Numbered from the stretch's first letter, positions 34,320-47,539 are shown. The stretch: 64,000 nt of DNA from Dactylis glomerata (GCA_007115705.1 QXEO01000236.1:5739434-5803433), one strand, 5' to 3'. A program made the numbers and translations. Notes: a model not told the origin generated them from the sequence alone.

Positions 34320-36776
34320 CTACTGTAATGACCTCTTCTTATCATTTTTTATTTTGTTTTTGTGCCAAGAAGAACCTCTAATTTGAGGAAGGTAAGATTT
34401 GGGGAAGTTGATGTCCTGAAATAGATTTCTGCGCTGCACCGTAAAAAATCGTGACAATTTTCAGAATATATTTTTGATCTGCGATTTCTTGTGCGCATGC
34501 CCCAGGTTATTTCAAAACTTTTATTAGTTTTGCACTTTTCAATTTGAGCAATAGAAGGTCCTCCGAAAAATCGATCTTTTTCAGCTGTTCTGTTTTGATA
34601 GATTTCTGCCACTATTTGTGTTTGCCTCTCGATCGCTTTCTTTTTTAGTTCTTTTGATCATGGAACTTTTGAGGAAGTTGCTACAGTATATTATGCTTTA
34701 ATGGATGGTATATTTGAGTTTGAAACTGAACCAAAAGAGTAGATTTATTATCATGCTTACACTAATGTTGCTAATAGAATTGTGTGAAGTTTTGTATGAA
34801 GGAAGTTTTCAAGTGTAGGGAAAGGAGAGTGATGAGATGAGATTAAGTATGGACAAAAGCTCAAGCTTGGGGATTCCCATGTCAACCCAAGAAATATCCA
34901 AGAGGTACAAGCGTCAAAGCTTGGGGATGCCCCCGAGGCACCCCTTCTTCATCGGCAAAAATCAGGTCACCTTTCAAGACACTATATTTTTATTGCTTCA
35001 TGTTCTATGCATTTTTCTTGGAGTGTCTTTACTTTCACTTTCAGTTTTCTTTTGTTTTGTTTTCTGCAATAAATGGTTGGACCCCAACAAATTTCTTTTG
35101 GAGAAGACACACTCCGTTTTTCATTGCCAAGAACACTCTAGTTTTCACTCTTATTGTCCAACGAGTGTTCTCTTTTTCTAGTACTGCATTTAGCTTTCGT
35201 TATTCACCTTGAATTTTGTTCAGATCTTGTTTTATCTTTGTATCAAGGTGCATTTATACCACTGGTCTATGTTGGTTTTCATCAAAAGAGTTGTTTCAAA
35301 AAGGTTTGAATGGTGTTGGAAAAGAGAAAAAGTTTCATGACTATAGTGGTACAAATGGGAGCTTGTTTAGACTGTGGCTTAGACTTTTGCATGTCATGGT
35401 TGATGTCGTTTTGATAGTATGCTTAGTAGTTTTTGTTGTAGCATGACTTGTCTCAAATGACTGAGATTGCTTAATGTGCCTTTGAAAAAAATCATGCGTT
35501 GTTTTTATTATATGGGAGCATGTTATTGTGGTTTTCTCCTTTGATGCTTTATTTAGGTTGACTTGGCGCATGCTTACAACATGTTTGATTCTAATAAGTT
35601 GCATAAGCCTCTATGATCATTTGGTTTTTGACTCGTGATACCACTTTATGCTTTGGTTAATGATGTTTTGTCACTATGCATGATTATGGCCGTTATTGCT
35701 CTCTTAGTTGGTCGCTCCCAGTCTTTTGCTAGCCTTCATTTTGTACTGAGAGGGAATACTTCTTGTGCATCCAACTCCCAAAAACAAAGTTTTCCAATGT
35801 GTCTACTATAAATTCCTATGCATGGTATTTGCAAGCCATTCCAAGTAAATTTTCATGTGCTACCTTTCAAAAAACCTTCAAAATACTTCTCATTTTGTGA
35901 CACTGTTTTCAGCTCATGGGGACGTAGTGGTCGGATTTGCTATCTTCCATATTGTTTTATTCCAAAAAAGAAAAAAAGAAAAGAAAAAAGGCACTCCTCC
36001 ATGATATGTGAAAGTTGGTGGGCACCCGATGGAATCGGTTAGCCATGGTTTGTGAAAGGAAAAAGTGGGGAGGAGTGCCAGACTTTATAAAAGAGCACAA
36101 AAGTGCCAATCTCTCTCTCAAAAACTTGCTTAGTATGGAAGATCGTAAGAACCCCATTGCCAGTCGTTGACAAGAACAACCACCTCTCAAAACAAATTTT
36201 TATATCTCTGTTTTACAAATGAAAAGCTCTAGCACATGTTTAATCACTGCTTCCCTCTGTGAAGGGCCTTTCTTTTACTGTTATGTTGAGTCTCCACCTT
36301 CTACCTTTATGCACCGTCTAAGAGAGCATAGTTGTCATTATGAGTTTAATGTGCATAGTCCCAAAATTTATTATTGATTAATTCATGATTATGGTTTTGC
36401 TTGTTCTTAAATTATTTGTATCTAGTCACCCTCTTAAACTTGAAGGTGTCCTATGCATTTATGTTTTGCTACTCCATGAAGGACAAGCTGAAAACCACTT
36501 TGCTATGTTTTTCTATATGGTTGAAACACACACTTGACTTTCAATGCTTCATTACTCATGATCTTTTGTTTGTGTTACTTTTCATGTTATAACATGGTTG
36601 CTAAGTTTTATTGTGAAGATTATGTCTTTTATGACCATGCTTAGAGTACTTTGATCTCAGCACTCAATGCTTTACATCGTTGATTAAGATTGTGATGGTG
36701 CATGTCATCTCAAAAATTATTGTTTTGTTATCACTTACCTACTCGAGGACGAGCAGGAGTTAAGCTTGGGGATGCT
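34320..36776 (+). other. E2 non-coding 3' interior with PPT and PPT-like copies
   Basis: No coherent gene. PPT-like motifs AAGCTTGGGGATKCC lie at 34862-34877 and 34916-34933, and the functional-position PPT (TTAAGCTTGGGGATGC) at 36760-36775, one base from the 3' LTR. The first 700 bases are conserved in E1 and E3. Short open frames here (up to 114 codons) recur inverted in the relatives with breaks, so I do not call them genes. Confidence 0.75.
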
Positions 36777-38409
36777 TGATACGTATCAAACGTATCTATA
36801 ATTTTTTATGCTCCATGCTTGTTTATACACAATTTGCTTTGTGTTTTGTTACACTTTGTGGCATTTTTATGCATTTTCTAGAACTAACCTACTAACGAGA
36901 TGCCACAGTGTCAGTTCCCTGTTTCTGCTGTTTTTGTATTTCAGAAAAGCTACACACGAAATATTCTCGGAATTGGACGAAACAAAAGCCAAAGTTCATA
37001 TTTTCCCAAAGCGTGACGGAGTCCAAAGCGGAGACAGAGGGGTGCCAGAGGGCGGCCGCACCACCCCATGGCCGCGCCGGGGCCTGGTGTGGGCCCCTGG
37101 TCCACTTCCTGACGCCGCCCTTCCGCCTATATATTCCTCTTGACGGGAAAACGTAAAAGACCCGATCAGTTTTCCTCGAAACATACTGCAAGCCGCCGCC
37201 GTCATTGACGCAAGATCGGGAGGGTCCAGAAGCTCTTCCCGGCACCCTGCCGGAGAGGGGAATCACCGCCGGAGGCCTTCTTCATCACCATGCCTGCCTC
37301 CGGAGTGATGTGTGAGTAGTCTACCTTGGACTACGGGTCCATAGCAGTAGCTAGATGGTTGTCATCTCCTCCATGTGCTTCATGTTTAGATCTTGTGAGC
37401 TGTCTATCATGATCAAGATCATCATTTTGTAATTCTACATGTTGTGTTTGTTGGGATCCAATGAATATTGATACTATGTCAAGTTGATTTGCTGAATTAT
37501 TATCTTTATGTTATCTCTATGTTGTTTATGATCTTGCATGCTCTCTGTTGCTAGTAGATATCTTGGCCGAGTAGATGCTAGTGACTCCAATAGGGAGTAT
37601 TTATGCTCGATAGTGGGTTCATGCCTCTAGTAATCTGGGAGAGTGACAGAAACCTCTAAGGTGGTAGATATGCTGTTGCTACTAGGGAGAAAACAACAAT
37701 CTTGTGTTCAAGGACATTTGTATTGTTTACATTATGCACTTTGCTTAAGGCGATAATCTATTGCTTGCAACTTAATACCCAATGGTTGCTCGGACGACAT
37801 CCGGAGGGTGGATTATTAGTCATAGATGCAGTTGGATTACGGTCTATGTATTATGTTGTAATGCCCAAGTGAATCTCATTGTGATCCTCATGACATTTGT
37901 ATGCTTGCTTTATTCTATCAATTGCCCACCTGTAATTTGTTTACCCAGCATGTTATTTATCTTATGGAGAGACACCACTAGTGAGCTGTGGACCCCGGTC
38001 CATTCTTTTACATTGCTATTACCGTTTACCATTTACTCGCTTTATTTACATTCTTGTAAACTACTATCTTTTACCACTCGATACGCTGAATCCTTTGCTT
38101 ACAGCAAACCGGTGAGATTGATAACCTCACTGTGAGTTGGGACTAAGTACTTGGTTGTGTTGTGTGCAGGTTCCACGTTGCTGCTGGTGCAAAGCTATGC
38201 CTTGGACAAGGCGCCATACATATATTGTCCAGAGCTGTCGCGAAGCTAGCGAGCATCAACCTTCGGAAGTTGGTTCTTTCTCCTACTGGTTTGAGAAACC
38301 TTGGTTTCACACTGAGGGAAGACTTGCTGCTGTGCTCATCATAACCTTCTCTTGGGGTTTCCAACTGGGCGGTCATCTACAAAACTCCTACATCAACACC
38401 GCACCATCA
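36777..38409 (+). repeat. E2 3' LTR
   Basis: The LTR is 1,633 bp, from TGATACGTATCAAACG to CACCATCA, followed directly by GTGTG. A TATATATT run near 37127-37134 is the likely TATA box of this LTR type. Confidence 0.9.
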
Positions 38410-40100
38410 GTGTGTTCGCATGTATTTTGTTATACTAAAATACCTTGGCAACAACTATAACATCTACTTTCAATATCTTGATAGAGGTTTCGAGTGTATG
38501 CTTGGTGCTAAAAACAAGTAGAAATTCTAGAGTATATTAGGTTTTAGCGAGGATCTCATGATAGGATCATTGGAAATGTTGATTTTTTTCCTTTTCAAGG
38601 TAAAATAGTGTCTCTGATAAGCTCTCCTAGGTTGAATATCACTTGGAAGTTAATCGCCTGTTTTGTACTTAATATTGAAAAAATATCATTTATAATAAAT
38701 ACAAACAAAAAAGTAGTGTCATATGAAATCTGCATGAAAGGTGTAATTTATTATTGAATGTATGTGACTAACATGCCCCATCCTCTCAAACCAACCCATT
38801 AAATCACAATTATATGCATCCAAGGACTAGAAATGTCACCTAAAAGGCCATTGATGAACATTATTTCATACTTAGTTTGGTATCTAAATTCAGCTCATCC
38901 TTTGACTTTCTGATTTGATGTGTAATTAGTATATGTATCACAAAACTTGCATTGAATTTACAACCTTTCACTCCCTTGTTCACTGAACTAGTGAAAAAAG
39001 CGTTTCACCATGTCAGCAAACTCTTGACAATTTCATTTTAGATTCATTGTAGAATAGCACACTTCATCGTATCAATGGATTCTAAATAACATTGTTTCAC
39101 TATTATCTATTGACAAAATAGAGCTGATAGCATCCCCAATAAAAAATATGATAGAAAACCTAACTAAAACCATAAACAGCCATTGTTTACGCGTACCTGG
39201 TAACCCCAAGTGTAGGGGATAGTTGTAGCACCTCTCAATGTGGAAGTATAGGGTATGAAGAAGCAAGAGCAAGTAGGTAAAGCTATTTTTCTCTCCAACT
39301 AGAGTGTCAAAATTCTAGTAATCTAGTAGAAGAGATGATTGGTCGCTTTAAAATAAAATGCATAAAACAATAAACATAAAGAAGCTTAAAATGGCCCAGT
39401 CCTCTAGAATGCAAGAGCACAAGGACAAGATTTACTCGAAAGGCATTGATAGATCTTGATTTGTGGGGTCACTTGATCTCTATCTCTATTACAAATGATA
39501 ATGCACACAAAATTGTCATGCTTTCATGGTTAACATCTTTTTGAGTAAAATGTCCTAAAAACACAAAATTGAGAAGTAATGTACCCATAATTTCTACTAG
39601 TTTTCACTTAGTGACTGATACCTTCGATCGGGGATATCTGATGTAGTATAGCTTTCTTTTTCCCTGGTAGACATAGGTTTATATCGAATCCTTGGGAAGC
39701 AAATTTTGTGGTGATTTACTCAAGTAAGACCTTGGTGAGTAGTAGTATCTTCGTCTCACCGGATCTTTGTGATTACTATTGGGTTGTGTGTCGATGATGG
39801 AAATAGGCCAGGGCTAAGCATCTACGTGCAGTTGTTCATTACAAAATGGGATGCAAGATATAGATAAGCTCAAATGTGTTAATTCAATAAGGATAAGAAT
39901 CTTGTGGGCGATGTGTCCTCAAACACTATAGCTTCCGCAACATTTATGGCTATAGTACTTTTGGTCCAACCATGGCGCTCTAGTCTAGCTGGCTATGCCA
40001 GAGTTATTAAGTAGCATGTGCATAGACCAAAGCTTTAGGATGACATCACCATTTACTCCCTAGTGGATCTCGATTTGACTACTGTACTCCCCCTGCTGTC
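38410..40100. other. Unassigned AT-rich intergenic sequence
   Basis: It begins with the second GTGTG copy of E2's duplication and continues the pre-E2 target. I recognise no gene. The stretch 39195-39840 has phrases (for example CCCCAAGTGTAGGGGAT) that resemble the ends of other grass Gypsy LTRs, so it is probably decayed LTR-element sequence. I cannot place boundaries. Confidence 0.4.
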
Positions 40101-41850
40101 ACTAGGTTTCACTTGAAGAAGATGTTCTCCACTGATCTCACCTCACTACCGATTCGATCATCGGGGTCTTAGGTACCTGAGAAGTCCTAGATTGAGGTAG
40201 GAGACAAGGATACAATCATACAAATCATAAATGATAAATTAAACACAATACCCATATGAATAACATGCACATCTAGCTGCGAGGCTAGCTAGGTGACGAG
40301 GGTTAACTAGACAAATGTCCTAGATGAAGGACTTAGGATCGGGGGAGTAGGCCGTCGGATGAACTCGAAGGTGAAATCAGTCAAACAAGGTGTATATCGA
40401 AAGTAGACATAGGGTGAACTTTGGCTTACTCTCAATCTGTCCCTCTCCGTCCTCTCCTGGCCCCTATATATAGGTGGCCAGGTCTCAAGGATCGGGAGGG
40501 ATCCGACACAGATTACAATATCGACATACGACATGAACTCATATTTCGACTAGTTTTACAATTGGGCCTAGCTTAACGGGCCTCAAGGGTACTCAACTGA
40601 CGGGCTCTATTATCTATACCCTTGTCAGTAGCCCCCGAGATTCTACCAGAATTGCGGATTCGGGTTGAATCTCAGATCTTCAAATCTTCGACTTGATTAA
40701 TCTTTCGACTTCTTCTGATCTTCAAACTTTTCGAAAATATCTGTCATTATACTGTCTCGCAAGGGGTTTTGATGAGCAAGCCTAACAACTCTAACGGATC
40801 AAGAGGCCAGTTAACTACCAGAACAGATACTTGTGACCTACTTCAAATTCAATCCCCTGGACTTGAATTCGGGAAACTGGTCAACCCCATTCTTTTGCCG
40901 CATTTAGGACTTACAAAGAATGAATCTCAGTGGTTCTCAGGGTACCCATTGCGTCCACCAGGATTTTCTTCGCGTCGTAGACATGGATAAGTACCAGCAG
41001 AGCGCATTCATGTGCGTATACCATGCCACACAGGACGGATCCTGGGGTCTTACCTTCATGGTATATTTTAACCACGGCATTCAAGTTTTGTCGCGATGAC
41101 GCAACTCGAAAATTATACGTTGCAGCCTTGTTTTGACTGTTGGAATATACGAAATATTTGAGTTATTCTTTTTAACTCTCATAAATAGCTCCCGATGGGA
41201 GTAATCGATCTTTATTTTGTCGACAATGTAGTCAAAGTTCGTTGTTGACGAAATGTAGCCGATTGCGCCTAAACCACCTATCTACCAGTTGGTTCTTTAT
41301 CATTGGCTTTAGTTTCCCAGCTTTCTTCTGTCGACTTTTTTCTAGCGGGTGCGCGACCAGCGCTCCCGATGGGAGTAGCCCCCGAGGCTACAACCGAATT
41401 TGTTTGGGTATATGCTCAAAAATGTAAACATATCTGCCGCATATACTGTCCCTTGCTATATTGTTTGGTATGATTTGTTCTTAATAACTCTTCTCTTCTT
41501 TCCTCATGACGTGAGCCCCCGAGTCCATGATGAGGTGCGTTCTACTTATTGACAGATACTTTCCTCTCTTTTTTGCACGTATCTTTTCTCTTGATATGTT
41601 GATGCTTATTTATCGTCTACTCTGGGCAGAATGTAAAAGCCCGTAGATATACTTTGGACCTTGCCTCTGCGGAAGCCCATTAGTGTGTACTTATAAATAA
41701 AGCACATTTGGCGAGGGAAAAACCCTAATCCATTCATTAGTTTCTTCCTCCGCCGCATCATCTTCCTCTTCCTCATCTCATCTAGGGTTTTTTCTTCCCG
41801 ATTTTTGTCTCCATGGCCGATGTAGGTGGATCGCGTCTGAATATCGGCGC
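40100..41850 (-). mobile_element. E7: end of a Gypsy-like element cut by E3
   Basis: The LTR's right edge is at 40627 (minus-strand start TGACAAGGGTATAG); the left edge is uncertain, placed near 40100. The minus strand immediately before it reads CTCGGGGGCTAC, a PPT of the type also used by E4. A TATA box (CTATATATAG) lies at about 40465-40475 in the LTR. The part right of 40627 is 3' interior; it stops at 41850, where E3 begins. No pol motif is visible. The layout (extra module antisense between pol and 3' LTR) recalls the Tat/Grande-type Gypsy lineage, which is inference. Confidence 0.55.
41691..41850 (+). promoter_or_regulatory. Promoter and 5' leader antisense to E7, with ATG cut by E3
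   Basis: On the plus strand: a TATA box TTATAAATAA (41691-41700), telo-box-like AAAACCCTAA (41719-41728), a CT-rich leader (about 41745-41780), a second inverted telo-box CTAGGGTTT (41782-41790) and an ATG in good context (CCATGGCC, ATG at 41813-41815). Only 38 bases of reading frame (MADVGGSRLNIG) remain before E3 begins. This is laid out like a plant gene start but runs opposite to E7. It could be E7's own antisense gene or a captured host gene end. Confidence 0.5.
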
Positions 41851-43490
41851 TGATGCTTGCAGTGGTGTTATCTTTTCATCATCCAGTTGGGAACCCCAAG
41901 AGGAAGGTATGATGAGTATAGCAGCAAGGTTTTTCCCTCAGTTAAGAAACCAAGGTTTATCGTTCAGGAGAGGAGCAGACAAACAACTGAAGGTGATGCT
42001 TGCTAGCTTGCGATAGCTCAGGACAATTTATAGGGTGCCTTGTCCAAGCTTTGCTTTGCGAGCGGCAACGTGGAACCTGCACACAACACAACCAAGTACT
42101 TTGTTCCCAACTTACGATGAGGTTATCAATCTCACCGGTTTGCTTGAAACAAAGGAATGAGCGTATCGAGTGGAAAATAGTAATAGTATGCGAGTAAAGT
42201 AAACAGTGCGAGTAAAGTAAACAGGTGATAGCAATATAATGGAAATAGGACCGGGGTCCATAGTTCACTAGCGGTGTCTCTCCATAAAATAATACATGCT
42301 GGGTAAACAAATTACAGTTGGGCAATTGATAGAATAAAGACAACGTGCATATGATGAGAGGATCACTATGAGATTTACTCTGGGCATTACAACAAGATAC
42401 ATAGACCGCCATCCAACTGCATCTATGACTAATAATCTACTCACGGGGATATCGTTCGAACACCCCATGAGTATTAAGTTGCGAACAATAGATAACTACA
42501 TTAAACAAAGTGTGTAATGTAAGCAAAGCATATGCCCTCGAGCATATGAATGTTGTTTTCCCCTAGTAGCAACAACACATCTACAACCTTAGAGGTTTCT
42601 GTCACTCCCCCAGATTAAATAGAGGCATGAACCCACTATCGAACATAAATACCCCCTCTTGGAGTCACTAGCAACTACTCGGTCAAGATAGCTACTAACA
42701 ACGGAGAGCATGCAAGATCATAAACAACATACAGATAACATAAGATAAATTTCAGTACTTCAACTCAAGCATAACACCAATATTCATCAGATCCCAACAT
42801 ACCAAACATGTAGAATTACATAACGATGATCTCAATCATGTAGGGCAGCTCATGAGATCTAAACATGAAGCACATGGTGGAGAAGACAACCATCTAGCTA
42901 CTGCTATGGACCCATAGACCAAGGTAGACTACTCACTCATCGCTCCGGAGGCAAGCATGACGATGAAGAAGACCTCCGGTGGCGATTCCCCTCTCCGGCA
43001 GGGTGCTGGGAAGAGCTTCTGGATCCTCCCGATCTTCGGGTCGACGGCGGTGGCGGATCGCGATGTGTTCTGGAAAATTGATCGGGTCCTTAGGTTTTTC
43101 CTGTCGGGGGGTCTTTATAGGCGAAGGGGCATCGTCAGAAGTGGACCGAGGTGGTCTCACACATAGGAGGCGCGGCCCAGCCCCTGGCCGCGCCGCCCTG
43201 GTGTGTGGGCCCCTCGTGGCCCCACTCCAACTCCTCTTCGGTTCTCTGGAAGCTTCGGTAAAATTCTGGGCGACTGGCTTTGGTTTCGTCCAATTCCAAG
43301 AATATTTCATGTGTAACTTTTCTGAAATACAAAAACAGCAGAAAACAGGGAACTGGCACTGTGGCGAGTTGTTAATAGGTTAGTTCCGGAAAATGCATAA
43401 AAGTGCCACGAAGTGTAACGAAACACTAAGCAAATGGTGTAAAAACAAGCATGGAACATCAAAAATTATGGATATGTTTGAGATGTATCA
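41851..43490 (-). repeat. E3 3' LTR
   Basis: The LTR is 1,640 bp. Plus-strand edges are TGATGCTTGCAG and GAGATGTATCA, and the minus-strand start is TGATACATCTCAAACAT. It carries the same distal half as the E5 LTR (about 90% by eye). The PPT follows directly at 43491. Confidence 0.88.
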
Positions 43491-43510
43491 GCATCCCCAA
43501 GCTTAACTCC
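43491..43510 (-). other. E3 polypurine tract
   Basis: The minus strand reads GGAGTTAAGCTTGGGGATGC immediately before the LTR. It is nearly identical to the PPT of E2. Confidence 0.8.
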
Positions 43511-44914
43511 TGCTCGTCCTCGAGTAGGTAAGTGATAACAAAAGAAATAATTTTTGAGGTGACATGCACCTACACAATCTTGATCATCTATGTAAGCGTT
43601 GTGAGCTGGGATCAAAAGAACTTAAAACATGGGCACGAAAGACATATTTTTGATAGAAGAAACTTAGCAACCATGTTATAACATGAAAATGAACACAAAC
43701 AAAAGATCATGAAAATAAAACAATGAAAGTCAAACGTGTGTTCAAATCATAAGGAAAAACATACAAATGGTTTTCAGCTTGTCCTTCATGAGAGAGCAAA
43801 ACATAAATGCATAGGACACCTTCAAGTTTAAGAGGGCGACTAGATACAAATAATTTAAGAACAAGTGAAACCAACAATATGAATCAATCAATGAAAACTT
43901 TGGGACAATGCACATTATACTAAGAATGACAACTATGCTCTCTTAATGGTTCATAAAGATAGAAGGTGGTGACTCAACATAAAAGTAAAAGAAAGGCCCT
44001 TCGCGGAGGGAAGCAGTGATTGCAAGTTTTATAACCTTCAAAAATTATGGTACTTACCGGCTTTGAGCTCTCATTGCCCCCATCGTAAGCATCTTGAATG
44101 GTTAAAGTTAATGCGAGAACACTTATGCTGCATATGCTTGACAAATCATAAGTTGAAAACCTCGTGTCCCATGAATACGAGTACCCAAACCTCATGCTAC
44201 TTTACTTAGAGTCCCAAGCAAGCTCTTGTCATTGTAAGTATATACGTATCATCGAGAACCGCCAACGGGGTACCTCCGTGCCCGATGACATGGAACAAGC
44301 CCACATCAAAATGACAAGACAAGCAGACAATGAATACCTCGACATCTCTTTTATTTACCATTTGTATAGCTTTTTATTTTGAGATGCGTCATCGAATGTC
44401 CACTATGGGCATGCTACAAATTTCCACCATGAATTATGCATGGCTTAGATTGGCGGCCCAGGCGTTTCTCTAACACATATACAAACTCCATGATCCCGCA
44501 AGATTCCCAATTCATTTCACACCGCGAGTATCCATAAACAAAAGATCACAATATCAACTCAAATAAGAAGTGCAATGTTGAAAGCTTGCCCCATTACGGC
44601 ATGGTTGGGCTAGTTTCCAACTTACAACTTGCAAGCATAACAACTCAATATAAGAGACCACAATGTCAAATTTTTAAGAAGGAGAAAAAGTAAAATGTGC
44701 CTTCCGGTTCGTGAGAGCTTTACTGACCAATTTTCGCATAACACTGGTAAGAGTTTAATTTGAAGAGTAAATAAAAGCAAGTCAAATTTACTTGGAATAG
44801 CAAATTGATAATAGGTATATATGGTGGACACTTTGGCAAAACTTGGTTTTCAGGAGTTGGATGCACGAGTAGAGCTCATACTCAGTACAAGGCGAGGGCT
44901 AGCAAAAGACTGGG
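43511..44914 (-). other. E3 non-coding 3' interior, distal piece
   Basis: AT-rich sequence with no gene. Parts around 43540-43900 correspond to the E2 segment just upstream of its PPT (36240-36750, inverted). It ends with CTGGG (44910-44914), the left duplication of E4. Confidence 0.7.
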
Positions 44915-46444
44915 TGTCGTCGTGGTGAAACAACATATGCCATAGGATGGCTTAAATGGGGGCCGACTGTACGCTGGTGGATCCGGGAGAGGGAAGGCTC
45001 GGTAGAGACCGAGCACAGAAGTCACTGCTAACACATCGAGCTACCCAGGTTCGGGGCCCTCGTGAGGAGGTAACACCCCTACTCCTGCATGTCTGATCTA
45101 TATGAGCTTCACATGAGAGCTACAATGGTGCTCCTTGAGCTGTTCATCTGCCTATCTGAGGCTGCACTGGGCAGGAGCTAAAGAGCTAGTGCTAGAGAGC
45201 TCCCATGGAGCGAGAGAGAATGAGCCTCCTCCGGAGGCTGGGGTGATCGATCCCCCTGGTGCCCTTTATATAGGGAGCCCAGGGGACAAGGGATGCCCCA
45301 CAATACACTATGCACACACTGTAGCTGAGATGACTACTGGGGTCTTGTCATACTGTGGCCTGCATCAGCACGGTATCGTCCTTGATACTGTGCTGTGCGT
45401 CACGGTCATGGGCTAGTCCCATCGATGTCTGTACTTGGAGTCCTTGCCTTCGTCTTCTAGCGTCTGTCTTCAGGATCACCATGTCATCAGTCTTATCCTC
45501 CTCCTGAGGATAAGACTGACTAGGAGAGGATGGATATGCTGGTCTGAGCCAAGGGGCATCCCAAGACCAGCATACGACGGAGGAGAATGTGCCAGTCCGA
45601 GCCTAGAGGCGTCCCAGGACTGGCACAAGGCGCTGGAGGCGATGCTGGACGAGGAATATGTCCCGGAGGGAGTAAATCCCGGCCCTGGAGGGTAGTAATC
45701 CGGCCTGGGCCAGGGAATCCTGGCCTGGCCCGGCCAGAACAGTAGACAAAAGCCAGCCCAGCCGGTATAAGAAATCCCGGCCTGGGCTGGGAATGTCGGC
45801 CTGGCTAAGCCGGCCTGGAGGGCGCGCAGCGGCCCAGCCGGGGGCTGGAGGAAGAGGCCCAGCCGGGGCAGCCGGCCTGGCAGCCCAGCCGGGGCAGCCA
45901 GCCCAGCCGGGGCAGCCGGCCACGCGGCCCAGCCGGGGAACGGGTACCGGCCCAGCCGGGGAAGGAGCTAGGAGGCCCGGGAGCGCGGCGGAGCCGGGAT
46001 GGGCCGGCCTGGCTGGGGAAGGCGCCGGCCCACCCGGGCGGAAGCGGGAGCGGGGCGCCGGAGTCCTTGGCCACGGCCCACGCCGGGGGAGGAGGCAGGC
46101 CGGGATGCGGGGGCACGGCCCAGCCGGGGAAAGGAGCTGCTGGCCCACGCCGGGACCTGGCTGCCTCGGCCCACCCGGAGAATTGCTGTCCCGGCCCAGG
46201 GGAGGAAGTGCTGCGCCGGCCCAGCCGGGTTATGCCTTTATCCCGGCCAGTGCTTATATATCCCGGCCCAGCTATGAATATTCCGGCCTGGGCTTCTTAT
46301 ATGCCGGCCTGGAAAGCTCTATTCCGGCCCAGGCTACTGTTTACTCGCTTTTTAATATCCTGCATATATAACTCATCATATATAACATATATTAGACATA
46401 ATATAAAGGGGTACTTTGGTATATCCGGGTTTATATCCCCGACA
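44915..46444 (-). repeat. E4 3' LTR
   Basis: The LTR is 1,530 bp, plus-strand TGTCGTCGTGGTG to ATCCCCGACA. The middle (about 45690-46330) is very GC-rich and built of CCCAGCCGGGG-type motifs. That creates long open frames on both strands which I do not regard as genes. A TATATAG run lies near 45267-45273. Confidence 0.93.
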
Positions 46445-46457
46445 TTAGCCCCCGAGG
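46445..46457 (-). other. E4 polypurine tract
   Basis: The minus strand reads CCTCGGGGGCTAA directly before the LTR start TGTCGGGGATATAAAC. Two further copies of the core occur inside the element at 49005-49016 and 49773-49783. Confidence 0.75.
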
Positions 46458-46649
46458 CTGTGGAGGACTCGCAGAGTCGTGCACAGGCTTCAACAAGAAA
46501 TATACCAAAGTCCCAAACTCATACTCACGAAGCTGATACGTTGGCCTGCACTGACCAAATTCTATCTCATGCCATCATAGACAATGTCCTGTTTGACATA
46601 TACTCATATACGTGATATGCTAGCCTTCACGGGCTATCTCAAAATACTA

Positions 46650-47256
46650 TTATGCCTTCTTTGGCTATATCGACACTTTGCCTCTTGTGCTACGTCTCAT
46701 CGACATCGTCTGCTTCGACAATGCCGGAATGCCGCTTTGCCCTCTTTGGCTATATCGATACTTTACCTCTTGAGCTATTTGCCTCTTGGGCTGCTCGGCC
46801 TCTTGGGCTACTTTGCCTCTTGGGCTTTATATCGACACTTTGTCTCTCAGGCTGTGTCTCATCGACATTGTCTACTTTGACAATGTCGGTATACTGCTAT
46901 GCCTCTTGGGCTACTTTGCCTCTTGGGCTGCTTTGCCTCTTGGGCACTATATCGACACTTTGCCTCTCGGGCTATGTCTCATCGACATTGTCTGCTTTGA
47001 CAATGCCGGTATACTGCTATGCCTCTTGGGCTACTTTGCCTCTTGGGCTGCTTTGCCTCTTGGGCACTATATCGACACTTTGCCTCTCGGGCTATGTCTC
47101 ATCGACATTGTCTGCTTTGACAATGCCGGTATACTGCTATGCCTCTTGGGCTGCTTTGCCTCTTAGGCACTATATCGACACTTTGCCTCTCGGGCTATGT
47201 CTCATCGACATTGTCTGCTTTGACAATGCCGGTATACTGATATGCCTCTTGGGCTG
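46650..47256. repeat. E4 tandem array with 120-bp period
   Basis: A unit of exactly 120 bp (46897, 47017, 47137) is repeated about five times with older copies on the left. Each contains two or three sub-repeats of TGCCTCTTGGGCTRCTT and a segment reading CTCATCGACATTGTCTGC. Being a multiple of three, it keeps frames open on the plus strand (up to 217 codons), opposite to the element, so I do not call a gene. Confidence 0.9.
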
Positions 47257-47539
47257 TGCCATCACTGGGCACTTGTTAGTATGCAAAAATGATAAGACAG
47301 GTTAATATGCTAAACCGGGATACTCTGTGAAACCGGATATGATAAGAGATATGATGCTTGTTAGCTTTGAGATCGATGTCTCAATATGTTACTGAGCCAG
47401 AATTGGCGATAACTGAAAGGATTATAGAATGCCGTGATATGCTGGCATGCCGAAATAAACGGCGATATGAGTTATGGATAGATGCCTTCATATGCTGGCG
47501 AACCGAAATAAACGGTGATTGGGAGATTTAGGTTGATGC

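Larger units (their letters stand above)
30762..38409 (+). mobile_element. E2: complete non-autonomous Athila-type Gypsy element
   Basis: The element is 7,648 bp with LTRs at 30762-32413 and 36777-38409, PBS at 32424-32440, PPT at 36757-36775 and a perfect 5-bp duplication GTGTG (30757-30761 and 38410-38414). Its only coding sequence is a broken gag plus protease-like region; reverse transcriptase, RNase H and integrase are absent. A hAT-like MITE sits in the interior. Movement would have needed proteins in trans. Confidence 0.92.

Noticed and set aside
38410..40100. A host gene in the longest non-LTR stretch
   Set aside because: No frame with a domain, no consistent codon use, and only short open stretches were seen.
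41813..42016. 67-codon gene starting MADVGGSRLNIG
   Set aside because: Only the first 12 codons belong to E7; the rest is E3 LTR sequence. Kept as a truncated gene start, not a CDS.
45603..46615. Long frames on both strands in the E4 LTR (181 to 192 codons, again at 50540-51399)
   Set aside because: Produced by CCCAGCCGGGG-type repeats; present in both LTRs and on both strands.
46652..47305. 217-codon leucine/cysteine-rich plus-strand frame
   Set aside because: It lies within the 120-bp tandem array, on the strand opposite to E4; the period is a multiple of three, so openness is expected.
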